64,000 bases of DNA from Plantago major (Eukaryota > Streptophyta > Magnoliopsida > Lamiales > Plantaginaceae): NCBI GenBank assembly GCA_026545765.1, contig CM048841.1, forward strand, positions 104,257,542 through 104,321,541. Reading direction: 5' to 3'. How positions within the stretch are numbered: position 1 is the first letter of the stretch; each line of letters begins with the position of its first letter. Shown here in pieces: positions 22,890 to 34,653 of this stretch. The notes beneath the pieces are model-generated. The model had not been told where the DNA came from. It saw only the letters and a program-made list of their open reading frames with translations, and did no database searches. The position numbers and the translations under genes are program-made.

Positions 22890-24922
22890 CAAGGTTTTGT
22901 AGTTGATAGACTATTTGTAGTAAATTATTATATTTGTGGAATTAATTTGTAATATGTTTAAATGGTGTCATGCGTCTAGTATATACTAGAACGTGTAGCG
23001 TGTTATTGTGGTATTTATGTACAAATAATAGAAAAAGTATATGAAGGTAAGTACTATCGTTGTTTCTGATAATGAATTGTCGTTTTTCAAGTTGAATTTG
23101 GGTTAGTGCGCATTGATTTGTTTCAATTTAATTATAGAAGATGGAGAAGAAATATTGCTTATCGTTATCGTTGTTTTCTTTTTATGATAAATTTATTTTG
23201 TTGGTGTTGAATTAGGGATTTGAATTTAATTGGAGAAGACAGATTGAGTTTGTTTAATGATGAATTAATTCTGTTGGGGTTGATTTAATTAGAGAAGGCA
23301 AAGTGAGTTTTCTTTAATGATGAATTGATTTTGTTGAAGTGGCGTTAGGGCTTAGAATTAGAATGAATAAGACATATTGGTTTTTTATAATTAAAATCTA
23401 ATTTACAAACTACTCACTCCGTTTATGTAAAAGTGAAATAATTTTCCATTTTGGGCGTTTCACTAAACGTGTTACATTTCCTTTTATGAAAATTTCTTCC
23501 ATAATACAATTCATTTTTAATCACACATTTTTTGGCCCACGTGTACTTTTACTCTGTTTTCTTTTTTTCTTTGCTTCTTTTGGCAGGTACTCAGAGTCCT
23601 CTCTTTTTCATCGAGTCTCATCATATCTAGTTGGTTCGTGATTTCTAATCACCTTGAATGGGCTTGGGGAAATAAAGTGCCCTTCTTCGAATCCCCCCCT
23701 CCTCCCTCAATTATAATCGAATTAAAGCAACGTGCAGAAAAACAAAAATAATTTAATAGATACAGATTACCAATACTTGCATATATATAGGACAACAAAA
23801 ATCTACCATGTTCATTCACGATATGATTACAACAAATTTCAAAATTCATTATTTTTCTTCAACGCAAACCTAACATACACATTTCGGTGAAACATATGAT
23901 CAAACTCACAGATGCAAATGTCATCCTGAGGAGACCATTTAATCTTCGCAACTTGTTCCATCCTCCAACGATCTTGTCCTTACATCTTTCCATCGACGTA
24001 TCCGTGATGAAGGTGCGCCTTCGGATCATGTAGCTTCAACTTTGATGGAAGTGCAAATCTTCGATCCGCCAAAGAACTCGAGGGACATGTCAAAGATAAA
24101 ATGTCAATCAGCACAACTTGCAGTTTATATATAAAAAAATTTCCATAATGCCATCCAATAACGTACCCATTCGTTCAACCTATTACGATTGAACTTTGTC
24201 ACACAATATCTGCCTTCAGGCCGACGAACCGATCCATCATCAAAAAGATCCCCACCCAACCAATCAAGTCTTTTACGCTGTTTGGGTTGTTCACCAGTAT
24301 CTGAATAATATAATAGCATTAAGTATTAGGATGGGCATACAAATTAAATAAGAGCCTCTAATAAGAGTAAAATTAGAGAATGGTGAAGTGGGATGTACCA
24401 TCTCTTGAATTCGGTGCTCCTTGACCAGGCTTTTTGAAACCGACACCTTCTTTGTCGCATCCATTCAGTCCATAGATTTTAACATCAAATAATCCATCGT
24501 TGGTATACTGGAACCGAAGCAAGTCAAACTTTTCTAGTGAATTCTCATTCACAAAAGTTTCCCACCCATCCAAGAAGTACCAATCACCACCAACTTTTCT
24601 AACGGAAACTGGCCAAATATTACCATACCTGTCCTGAATGTTTACCGACTTCGGTAAAGCAAGTTGGACGTGTGGAGGAAATTTCTATAAAAAAAATATT
24701 CTGAATTATTCAAAAGAATTGCAGATGAATCCTGATGTGAAAATGTTATAAACTAAATAAGTTGAAGGATTCATAAATAAGATAAGATAGACCCAGTAGA
24801 AAAATATTATACGACATTACACCATCCTTTCGTGAGCTGGTACAAGAATAATGCCATTGCTAGTCCTCGAATTTTGAAAAGGCCTCAGTATTTTCAACTT
24901 AATACTACATTATATACCTATA

Positions 24923-25842
24923 GGGTGAATTGCAATATTGGTCCCTTAAGTGACATACCTTTTCGATTTTGGTCCTAAGTGTCTTTTGATTCTCGAAATT
25001 GGTCCTGAGGACCGTATAAACATACGTATGCCACTGAAAATTTACAAATAAACCCCAAAATATTTTAGAATTCAAATTTCACCCCACCACCTTCCCTCCA
25101 CCACTTTCATACCACCACCACCTTGGCCTCCTTCCACCACCACCTCCATTCATCTCCAACCAACTCCATCAAAATCCGATTTAATAATTTTATAAATCTT
25201 AAATTTTTCTTTTTTAAATAATCTTCCATGGAAACTCCTTGAACTTAAGTTGAGCTTCCTGCCATGCCGGAGCTTCCACGGGAAGCTTCAAATCTGAAGC
25301 TTCCCGTGGAAGCTCCAGATCGGAGCTTCCATGGAAGAAAGAAGAAAAGCAGTAGAAAGATTTGAATTGGTTCCTCCATGATTTGAGTTGTTCAATTGAT
25401 ACTTCCATTGATAATACATTGAAAATGAAATGAATTGGGAATAATGAAGAAGAAGGAAGTAAACTGGAGAAGAAAGTGAATTGTGGAAGAATGAAATTCA
25501 TTAGGGTTCTTATTAATTCATTTGGGGAAGAAGGAAGTACTTTTTTGTTTACTACTTTTTTTATTTTTTAAAAATTAAAAAATTAATTGTTATTTTAGGG
25601 TCAACATACGTATTTGGGGCTATTTTGAACTATTTAAAATTATTTTGGGGTAACTTTGTAAAACATAGAAATTTTGACTCAAATGTGTAATAAGAAAGGG
25701 TCAAATGAAGAGGAGGACCAAAATCGCAACTGCAACATTTCAAATTGACCGGTCGCCCTATTTGGGCGATTTCAAGATGGGAACCGTAGGGACCGTAATC
25801 GCAAAGGATTGTCACTTAAGGGACTAATATTGCAATTCACCC
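24923..25842. mobile_element. 920-bp Mutator-like (MULE) non-autonomous element with 10-bp TSD
   Basis: Terminal inverted repeats of about 33 bp: GGGTGAATTGCAATATTGGT... at the left and its complement ...TAATATTGCAATTCACCC at the right, one mismatch in the first 33. The flanking direct repeat TATACCTATA (24913-24922 and 25843-25852) is 10 bp, within the MULE range. The right arm retains the empty site near 57940-57960 with a single ATATACCCAT sequence. No transposase frame inside. Confidence 0.92.
25269..25316. repeat. Perfect 22-bp hairpin inside the MULE-like element
   Basis: The arm 25269-25290 (starts GGAGCTTCCACGGG) is the exact complement of 25295-25316, with a four-base loop AATC. Flanking GAGCTTCC and CCATGG words extend the palindrome imperfectly to about 25228-25331. 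Confidence 0.95.
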
Positions 25843-26111
25843 TATACCTATACTATTTACCCCCAAAGGCCCCTAAGTAATAGATGGAAATGTGAAGTTC
25901 ACTGCTCGCAGTGAAATATATTAATTATTCACATGCCTACTTCTTGCAATATTATAAGGACTAGGTCAACTAATTATATATCTATAATCCCGTTCCATAA
26001 CTAGCACGATCTAATATTTACCTAAACAGATGGAAGAAGTTTGCGGGCCGGGACATCTTCAAATTTTTTCATCTTATAAATAACTTTTGTTTGTACAATG
26101 CATGTTATTAC

Positions 26112-26635
26112 TCCACGCCTTCTCCAAGAAACTTCTCATTCGATTAACTTTGTCTATGTTGGATAATACAATACATATGAGAAAAATCGTTACAAAACAT
26201 TACTCATTAAAGTGCATAGCTTAAGGCATTTTTATATAATTTTGTTTAAAGTAACCATATATTTTAGAAATAATATACAGATCCAACATTACTGACCGAA
26301 TGAGAAGTTTTTGATAGAACGAATTTTGCGGTTTATTCACCATTTTTGTTTTCAGAATTGAGAATTCTATTAGTCCGTGCCTTCTCCATGAAGCTTCTCA
26401 TTCGGTTAACTTTGTCCACGTTGGATCCGCATGTTGCTCTTATAATATATGACAAAAATCGTAAAAAAACAGTTATCATTCAAGTGCATACCTTAAGGCA
26501 TTTTTATATAATTTTGTTTAAAATAGCCAGATATTTTAGAAATAATATACAGATCCAACATTACTGACCGAATGAGAAGTTTTTGACAGAACAGATTTAA
26601 CTATTTTTTTTCAGAATTGAGAATTTTATTAGTCC
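26112..26635. repeat. Tandem pair of hairpin units, about 262 bp period, in B3 intron 1
   Basis: Each unit starts CTTCTCATTCG-(A/G)TTAACTTTGTC and ends with the complementary GACCGAATGAGAAG, so each is a roughly 200-bp stem-loop with MITE-like ends. Units begin at 26112 and 26374. The right arm has the same pair (57180-57400 and 57460-57690), so the doublet predates the arm duplication. Confidence 0.85.
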
Positions 26636-27835
26636 ATTGTGTTTCTTATTCAATTTTTTTTTTTTTTTTTTTTACCAAGTAAAATACTAGATCTTGGTTA
26701 TGAAAAACTCAAGCAAAACTAAAGACTAATAGCAAATAGAGCAAGTATCGTGAAATACTATTTTTTACAAGTTACATGAAAGACAATGTTAGTGTAAATT
26801 GGATGATTGTGAGAATTTGACCATAAAATTTTACTACAATCTCGAAACTGGAATCAAATAAATATATAGTAGAAGGAGAATGATTCAATGGCAGACAAAT
26901 TCAATGTTTCGAAATTTGCTTTAGGTCATCAAATCGTTTTAGTTACCTCTTAGCTTTTTGAATACTAAATCAGATAAAAGAATTCACTCAAACTAATTGA
27001 TACAATATAGTTATATTTTAAAAATCTTTTAGGGTTTAGCAAAACATGGGATCATGAAGAATTGTCATCAATTACCAACACCTGACGTCTAACATATATC
27101 AAAATCTCAATTAACAAGACAGCAATTAAGATCTCAATATTAATTATCATAATTAATTAAATAAGACCGATCGAGCTAGCTAGTTGTAGAGAGAAATTAG
27201 ATCTACCAGTTCGTTTGTGCATGTATCGGCATTGAAAAACCTATAGAAGCTTGGGAAACGAGATTCCAACATTTTCCTGTCGATCGAAAAGTAGCAATTT
27301 TCAGACAAGGATAGATAGATCGAGATTTATATAGAAAGATCTGCATAAATGGATCACAAAACGTTGATCCTCAAAACCAGCAAACAAGATTGTAATTCAA
27401 CTTAACAAAATAAGAAAACAGGATAAGATTTGGAAAGGAAAGTTACCGATCGATCGATTTCAAAACAAGGATGGAAATGGAATGGATGATTTGATATAAA
27501 CCTGCAAACAAGGAGAACAAATTAAATGATGTATATATAAGCGGATCGATCTTCAAACCAGCAAGCAAAATTCAAATGATACATGAATCTAAATTGAGCT
27601 CGATGGAAGAATAAAGAAAATGAAGAGGAACAGAAGAAGACCTTCTAAATTCGGCAAGAAAAATCTAAATACATGCAGAACAAATACAGATGTACAGGAA
27701 TCGAAATTGAGCTTTGATAGAAGAATAAGAAAATGAAGAGAAGAAGAGGAAAGAACAAGACCTTCTTCTCGCCGCTTTTCTGGAGTATATGTCAGTCTCA
27801 CTGGCTGCTGATGATTTCTATGAGCAAGGATTCTA

Positions 27836-27843
27836 TATTTATA
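27836..27843 (-). promoter_or_regulatory. TATA box of the left-arm B3 gene
   Basis: TATAAATA on the minus strand, in a block conserved with the right arm. Downstream come the leader words GTGAGACTGACATATAC and AGCGGCGAGAAGAAG, then CT-rich leader with probable leader introns before the ATG at 27272. Confidence 0.6.
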
Positions 27844-28420
27844 GTACTAGGGTGGCTAGGGCCTAGGGTTTACACTCACCACCTTAATAATAACGATCAC
27901 GACGAGGCTCAAAATTCAAATCGTACGCCGGCCAACTTATAATTGATCGACGAGTGTTGAAACAACTTTGTTTCCAGTAATTTTCATTTTGTTTTCATGG
28001 ATCTCCGATTTTTTTATCTCTAATTTTCCGTTTTCATAAATGATAATAAAAATAAAACCTCGTAAACAAAAAAAAAGTTATTATCCAGTTATCGCATTTG
28101 TTACTCCGATCACTAAATAAAGCTCCACTTTCAGGAGTTTAGTCGCAACTGTTACACAAACATGATTGCCGGAGAAGAAACTTTTTTTAAACATTAATTC
28201 AATTTGACCTTTTTAAGAATTTTAAATGGGTATTTAAAATGTTTCAATTAATAAATATATAGGGCATTTTATTTATTTTACTTTAGTTTTGGAGGGTTAG
28301 TCGGAGCTCGAGGGAGCTGAGTGTCATTCATAAATTACTTGTTAGGTCTTCCGTATATACAATTGTTTATATATCGGGAATCTAGCTAATTAATGAGTGT
28401 GCATCCAAAGTGGTCAGGTT

Positions 28421-28614
28421 CGAAAGAATATGAGTCCGACTTTTCTATCGATCTCATTCAATATATATATAATAGTTACAATACAAGAGTATAACTCAAC
28501 TAGTATTGAGAATTCTACTACAATACTATATAACTAGACTAGGTTAGGAATTAGGAATTTACCATAACACTAACTATACTAAATATTCTATTCTAATATT
28601 TACATAGTCTAACA
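28421..28614 (-). repeat. 3' LTR of the copia element
   Basis: On the minus strand it starts TGTTAGACTATGTAAAT and ends near ATTCTTTCG. The expected terminal CA is altered to CG. A purine-rich tract (CTGCGGGGAG, complement of 28615-28624) lies immediately upstream on the minus strand and can serve as the polypurine tract. Confidence 0.9.
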
Positions 28615-28786
28615 CTCCCCGCAGTCGAAACGGGAGGTGGAAATACGCTGAGACTGTCCCGAAAATCTTCAAACAAAACCTATGGAAGTCCTTCAGAATA
28701 TGTATGCAATTTGGAATCGAGAAGGAACATGAAGAACTCGAACTTGTCCTTTAGCCACCTTGTCGCGAACAAAATGAATGTCCATC

Positions 28787-31700
28787 TCAATATGCTTGAT
28801 ACCGATGTTGTATCGATTTTAGAGATAAACAAAGACCGACATTATCACAATACACCAAAGTCGCTGTACGAATCGGACAATGTAACTCTAAGAGCAGATT
28901 GCGCAACGAGCAAGATTCTGAAACCACATTAGCAACTCCACGATATTCAGCTTCTGCACTTGATCTTGACATGGTAGGCTGACGCTTAGACGACCAAGAA
29001 ATCAAATTATCCCCAAGAAACACACAATAACCGGAGGTTGAACGACGTGTATCTGGACACCCACCCCAATCAGCATCAGTGTAGGACACTAGTTTGGAAA
29101 ACGTGGATGGATATAAGTGCAAGCCAAAAGAAAGTGTGCCCTTGATATATCGAATAATGCGCTTAAGCGCATGGTAGTGATCATCACGAGGGTCATGCAT
29201 ATGTAGACATACTTGCTGAACAGCATAAGATATATCAGGACGAGTGAATGTCAAGTATTGAAGTGCACCAGCAAGACTTCGATACAGAGTAGGATCCGAG
29301 ACCGGGACTGAAGTCGAACCTGCCAACTTTGGTTTGGCCTCGACAGGTGTTACGGTCGGTTTACAAGACAACAAGCCAGCTCGCTCGATGATTTCTTCTC
29401 AGATTTATGCTAGAAAGAAACAATCCCTGCTGATTACGAGAAACCGCAATGCCAAGAAAATAATTGATAGGTCCAAGATCTTTCATAGCGAATTCAGATG
29501 CAAGAAGTGTCATAATCGTGCGGCGAAGAGAATCAGAAGAGGTGGTGAGAATAATATCATCAACATATAGAAGAATGTATGCCATATTCGATCCATGTCG
29601 ATAGATGAATAAGGAGTTGTCTGATTTGCTGTTGACGAACCCGAGAGAATAGACATAATCCGCAAACTGCTTATACCAAGCTCGTGGAGCCTGTTTGAGA
29701 CCATATAGTGATTTGCGAAGTAAGCAAACATAATCCGGGTGAGTAGCATCCCGAAAACCCACCGGCTGATGCATATACACAGTTTCAGAGAGATCGCCAT
29801 GTAAAAATGCATGCTTCACATCCAGCTGATGAATAGGCCAATGCTTAGACAAAGCAAGGCTCAGAACTATACGGATCGTCGCCGGTTTGACCACCGGACT
29901 AAAAGTCTCTCCACAATCAATGTCAACCTGCTGGGTTTTACCGTCACCTACAAGACGAGCCTCATGCCTCTCAAAAGAACCGTCAGATTTAACTTTATGA
30001 GCAAATATCCACATAGAGCGAATAATATTAACATTAGGTGGACGGGGTACCAAATCCCACGTCTTATTTTTAATAAGAGCATCAAATTCTTCTTCCATGG
30101 CAAGTTTCCAATTTGGGTCACGAAGAGCAAAAATTGGATTACGCGGAAGAGGAGATTTTGAAACAGTGTGGAGATTGACATAATCCAGTCCAAAATTTTT
30201 TGGATTGGGGACTCGAGCACGGCCGGACCGCAAGGGCTGGTCGGGTGCATTGTGGACCGGGGGAGGGGCCTGTGATGGTGAAGGCGGGATGTGGGCTGGC
30301 TGAGAAGAAGGGTTGTGTGACCGGGCTCGATGTATGCGCCCAAGTTGGATTTTGGATGATTGTCCAAGGCGGATTGAGATGACCGGGCGCAATTGATGCG
30401 CCCTGGCCAGGATTCACGGACATATTGTCCAGATGATTTTGGCTGGGCCGGCGTGAGACTACGGCCCAACTGATGATCATGGATGTGTGGTCCAGGGACA
30501 TGGGGAAGGGAATCCGTCATTGATTTGAGTCGCCATCAAGTTATGAAACCCGGGTGTATGAGCAAGAGTCTGAAGCCAAGGGGAAGAGGTGTCATCATCA
30601 AGAAAACCATATGTGGAAGGGTCCGGGGAATGGGATGATGCAAAGGGAAATATATTCTCATCAAATATCACATGCCGAGAAATAATAATTTTACGAGAAG
30701 ATAATTCATAACACTTATAACCTCGATGATTCTGCGGATATCCCAAAAACACACAAGGAGAGGAACGTGCATGTAATCTATGGATAGTGGTAGAAGGAGT
30801 AAGAGGATAGCATAAACACCCAAAAACCCGGAGATGTGTATAAGTAGGTATTCGATGATATAACATCTGAAAGGGAGAGGCATTGTCAAGCAATTTGCTG
30901 GGTAATATATTAAGTAAATATGTAGCCATATGGAGAGCATGATGCCAAAACGATGCGGGCAAAGAAGCATGTGTAAGAAGTGTACGAATGATATTATTAA
31001 TGGATCGAATTTTTCTCTCAGCTTTACCATCTTGTGGAGATGTATGAGGACAAGAAAAACGAAAGGTCATACCATGGGAGGCACAAAACTGTCGAAATTG
31101 GCTATTATCAAATTCTTTCCCATTATCACACTGGAGATTTTTGACTTGTTTCTCAAATTGGGTGAGGATTAATGTGCGTAATTCTAAGAATTTATCAAAC
31201 ACATCAGACTTTTTAGCAAGAGGAAAAGTCCACAAAAAAATGGAGAAGTCATCTAGGAAAAGAACATAATAGCGATGTCCCATGGAACTTAAGACAGGAG
31301 AGGTCCACAAATCACTATGAATAATATCAAATGGAAACATTGTTTTATACAACGATGCATCAAAAGGCAACTAAATATGTTTACCCAAAACACAAGAGCG
31401 ACAAATGCTGGAAGATAAAGACTTATGACATGCTATGCTAGAATCACGTTTAAGATAATCTAAAACTGGTGATCCTGGATGTCCTAAGCGAGCATGCCAA
31501 AGTGGTGGAGACAGAGCAGCAAAAGTGGATGGCTGGGATGTAGGAAGGGCGATGGTGGTGAGTGGGTAAAGATCCCCAGAACTATCACATCTCATAATGG
31601 CTATCCCCGTCTGTAATTTTTTCACATAAAATCCATAAGGATCAAACTCAACCGAAACAGATTTATCAGAAGTAAATTTGCGCACAGATATCAAATTCTT

Positions 31701-32857
31701 AACAAGATGAGGGGCATGCAAAACATTCTGTAAGCTGAGAGGAGGGTTTGGGGGAGGTAAAGAAGTATGACCATAGCCACGAATTGGAATAGAATTACCA
31801 TCTCCTACAATAATGCCATTATTTTGATTGCTCATATTAAAATAAGACGAGAGATTACCTTTGGCGGATGTCATATGAGATGTTGCTCCAGTATCCATGT
31901 ACCAATTCGGATCCGGTTGCTGTAACGTCATAGTATGCATTGCGCTGATCTCATTGAGCATACTGACTCGGTGGAGCCATCGACGCCGTGTAAGCTTGTT
32001 GATTAGGTGTCGAACCCAATATTCCATAAGGATGGCGCAGAGGTGGTGCTGCCATAGGAGGACGGGCAGGATAAGGGCTGGACGGATATGCCCAGCCGGC
32101 ATGTGTCAAGGTTGGCGGCACATACCGCCACCAAGTAGCGCCACGGTGCATGTAGAGCTACTGCACGCCGATGCGCTGTAGCGCTGTTTCGTGACGCCTT
32201 GGGCTTTCCTTTATCACAAGGCTTTCGTCCGGATGGACGGGGTGCCATATTGGTGTCATAGCTAGATTCCATAGCTTGGAGTTCTCGTTCCTCAAGACAT
32301 AAGGAAGAACGAGCTTGAGAAAACTTCGGCAATGGATTAGCATGACGATTTTGCGCTAACACTTTGTAAGCTTCCGTAAGACCGGAAACCAATTGTAACA
32401 CCAAGCGATGATCATCAACCGGAGCCTCAACATTCTTGAGTTGATCGGCAAGGCTCTTAAGACGTTGACAATATGCATTCGCATTGGGAAAATCCTCCAT
32501 GCGAGTAGTCGCAAATTCCTGCCCAAGAGTAATTGCTCGAGACGTCTCGTGATCTTGAAAAATATCCTTCAATTGATTCCAAGCTTGCTTTGCAGTAGCA
32601 TCGGGTCCAATGACGGTATTCAGGAGATCCAACAAAATCGTCTAATAAATCCATTGAAGCACAGTTGCATCAATGGTAGCCCAAAGTTCTTTTTCTTCTG
32701 CTGTAGTCAGAGGAGTAATAACTACACCTTCCGGAGGAGGAAGGATATGGTAGAGAACTCTGTGGGATCAAGCATGAATCTTGAAGAGCTCAGCCCAGGT
32801 ACCATACTGCGAATTTTCCAAATCCAAGATGATTGGAATATTATTGCGGATATTTGA
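28787..32857 (-). pseudogene. copia gag-pol, interrupted
   Basis: Minus strand, gag first. Gag (about 32857-32003) has the UBN2-type core with WNQLKDIF and LKNVEAPVDDHRLVLQL. Protease has WYMDTGATSHMTS near 31910. GAG-pre-integrase has LWHARLGHPGS and CxxC near 31400-31500. The integrase core has DIIHSDLW, DNGKEF and TSPQDGKAERK (31370-30700). Reverse transcriptase has QLDVKHAFLHGDL and YVDDIIL (30392-29361). RNase H has YTDADWGG and SSAEAEY (29374-28787). Breaks: TAG near 31371 between the CVLGKH block and integrase, TGA near 30477 between integrase and RT, and a frameshift with lost sequence at 29361-29374 between RT and RNase H. Catalytic motifs themselves look intact. No zinc knuckle is evident in gag. 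Confidence 0.92.
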
Positions 32858-33151
32858 CACCGTGAGGGCTGGGTGGAAGGTGGTAGAAGCCGTAGCTATT
32901 TTGGGGGTGGAGGATTCACCGGCAGTCATATCTGCGGACTACAGAAATCACCGAATTTTTTGAGGAAGGCTATATGTGTGGGAAGATCGAAATCTTGTGA
33001 GTGAGGTGATCGAAAAAGGAGAAGATCGATCAGTCCCGAAAGAACGCAGCCGTCGAACAGGAAGAAGGGAGGGGAGATCGATGTCGATCAAAGGAAGATC
33101 GATATCAGAAAGAGACAAACACGGTAGACTTAGGCAGCGGAAGAAATCGAA

Positions 33152-33166
33152 CCTAATGTGATACCA
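33152..33166 (-). other. Primer-binding site of the copia element
   Basis: Directly inside the 5' LTR, the minus strand reads TGGTATCACATT, matching the start of the common initiator-Met tRNA site TGGTATCAGAGC over its first eight bases. Confidence 0.7.
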
Positions 33167-33369
33167 TGAAAGAATATGAGTCCGTGACTCTTTCTATTGA
33201 TCTCATTCAATATATATAATAGTTACAATACAAGAGTATAACTCAACTAGGATTGGGAATTCTACTACAATACTAAGTATAACTAGACTAGGTTAGGAAT
33301 TAGGAATTTACCATAACGCGTACACTAACTATACTAAATATTCTATTCTAATATTTACATAGTCTAACA
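33167..33369 (-). repeat. 5' LTR of the copia element
   Basis: On the minus strand it runs from TGTTAGACTATG (at 33369) to ATTCTTTCA (at 33167), with the canonical TG...CA ends. It is about nine bases longer than the other LTR through small indels (for example ACGCGTAC against AC). Confidence 0.92.
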
Positions 33370-33838
33370 GTGTCAATGTAATTGATCATTTATAGGTTGT
33401 TTGGATAGCGATTAAAATCAAGAAAATCAAATTAAAATATATGTTTTTAGTGTTTTTAACCAGGTTTACGCGATCGCTTGTCAAACACTCTCTTATATTC
33501 TGAAATAGGATTACAATCTAACATGAAAGATCGTTGCTTATCCATGGTTTATTTAGATAGTGATTGATAGTAAAAACCAATGAAACACAATCTGAAGCAT
33601 TAGATCAAATATCTAAACCCATTTCGTATCTCCATCGTGTTTTAGCTTTATTCAGACTAGAAGCATGTTGTTTGGTAGGAGTTTTTTATATGTGTTTATG
33701 TGGGGTTTGTAATCATAATCAGTTGATCAATACGAATATACAATACACATCCAAGATGTTATTTATTTCATTAGGGCGCAAGAAAACTGCGATTTAGCCC
33801 TTAAATATCACATTAATCTTGTGTGCACTAGTTAGCAT

Positions 33839-34460
33839 GTTTTTTAAACTTGTAATTGTTAGATCTGTTCCAGCTAATTTCAGGAAATCCGTAGTTAGAT
33901 TTTCCAGGCCAAAAAAACTACTTTGATTTCACAACTTCGATATAAGGGTACCTTAGACAGACACTTCTTTAAAGTAAAGCATAAAGAAATCACGATGAGG
34001 GACATCTCAATCAAAATAGACATCAAAATAGACGCAGAGCAACCCACAACTCCCTATGTCGATACTTAGACGATTGGCTTGTTGCTCTTTTATGTGACTC
34101 GAGCATGTGTCTATTCCACTTTATTCAATTACATTCCCATCCAAAGCATGTTTTTTAAACTTGTAATTGTTAGATCTGTTCCAGCTAATTTCTGGAAATC
34201 CGTAGTTAGATTTTCCAGGTAAAAAAAACTACTTTGATTTCACAACTTCGATATAAGGGTACCTTAGGCAGACACTTCTTTAAAGTAAAGCAGAAAGAAA
34301 TCACGATGAGGGACATCTCAATCAAAATAGACATCAAAATAGACGCAGAGCAACCCACAACTCCCTATGTCGATACTTAGACGACTGGCTTGTTGCTCTT
34401 TTATGTGACTCGAACATGTGTCTATTCCACTTTATTCAATTACATTCTCATCCAATGATC
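33839..34460. repeat. 311-bp tandem duplication within the left arm
   Basis: Two units, starting at AGCATGTTTTTTAAACTTG (33834 and 34145), are almost identical and have the same TATCGATACTTAGACGA stretch. The right arm holds one copy (about 53800-54100), so this doubling happened after the inverted duplication. Confidence 0.93.
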
Positions 34461-34653
34461 TAGTCTCTTTTGCCTAATTGAATTGCGATTTGATTCTCCA
34501 GCACTCAAAACCTCATGTTCGCTTTAACCAGAGATGATGCTTGGTATCCCTCAATGCGTACATCAAATTGTGTATGATGTTCTTCGTGCTATCGAACTCT
34601 CTTAGATCAATCCATTCCGTCTAGTCACGCCCGTCGGGTTGCCGATAAATGAG

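Larger units (their letters stand above)
23839..27272 (-). pseudogene. B3-domain (REM-like) gene, left-arm copy, degenerate
   Basis: Minus-strand exons: exon 1 27207-27272 (MLESRFPSFYRFFNADTCTN...), a small exon 2 at about 26028-26072, exon 3 24399-24684 (286 nt, first B3 domain with GNIWPV, KVGGDWYFLDGWETFV and VKIYGLNGCDKEGVG), exon 4 24167-24300 (basic linker QPKQRKRLDWLGGDLFDDG), then a last exon below 24125 with the second B3 domain (ADRRFALPSKLKLHD). B3/REM proteins are plant nuclear DNA-binding factors. The last exon is broken: one-base differences shift frame near 24060 and 24010 relative to the right copy, and the C-terminal DDICICEFDHMFH block (about 23870-23930) lies in another frame from the preceding GGW block. 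Exon 2 reads into TAG unless a weak donor GTTTAG is used. A MULE-like element sits in intron 2. Confidence 0.75.
28421..33369 (-). mobile_element. Ty1/copia LTR retrotransposon, decayed
   Basis: LTRs of about 194 and 203 bp at 28421-28614 and 33167-33369 enclose gag, protease, integrase, reverse transcriptase and RNase H in that order on the minus strand, which is the copia order. The right arm shows the uninserted sequence near 55378-55399. By eye the LTRs differ by a few substitutions and several small indels, so the insertion is not new. Coding regions carry at least two in-frame stops and a frameshift, so it is not autonomous. Immediate flanks do not give a clean 5-bp target duplication. 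Confidence 0.95.

Noticed and set aside
27589-27801. 70-codon Leu/Phe/Ser-rich frame, with a counterpart at 55961-56176
   Set aside because: Lies in the CT-rich leader of the B3 genes between TATA box and start codon; best read as untranslated leader.
28405-28420. A 5-bp target duplication for the copia element (GTGTC/TGGTC)
   Set aside because: Flanks do not match cleanly at the LTR ends, so it is not claimed.
30200-30382. Small plus-strand frame and other plus-strand frames within 28.7-33.2 kb
   Set aside because: Antisense shadows of the copia gag-pol region.
33564-33797. 77-codon frame also present in the right arm (54134-54355, minus strand)
   Set aside because: Similarity follows from the recent duplication; N-terminal ends differ by frameshift and no domain is seen.
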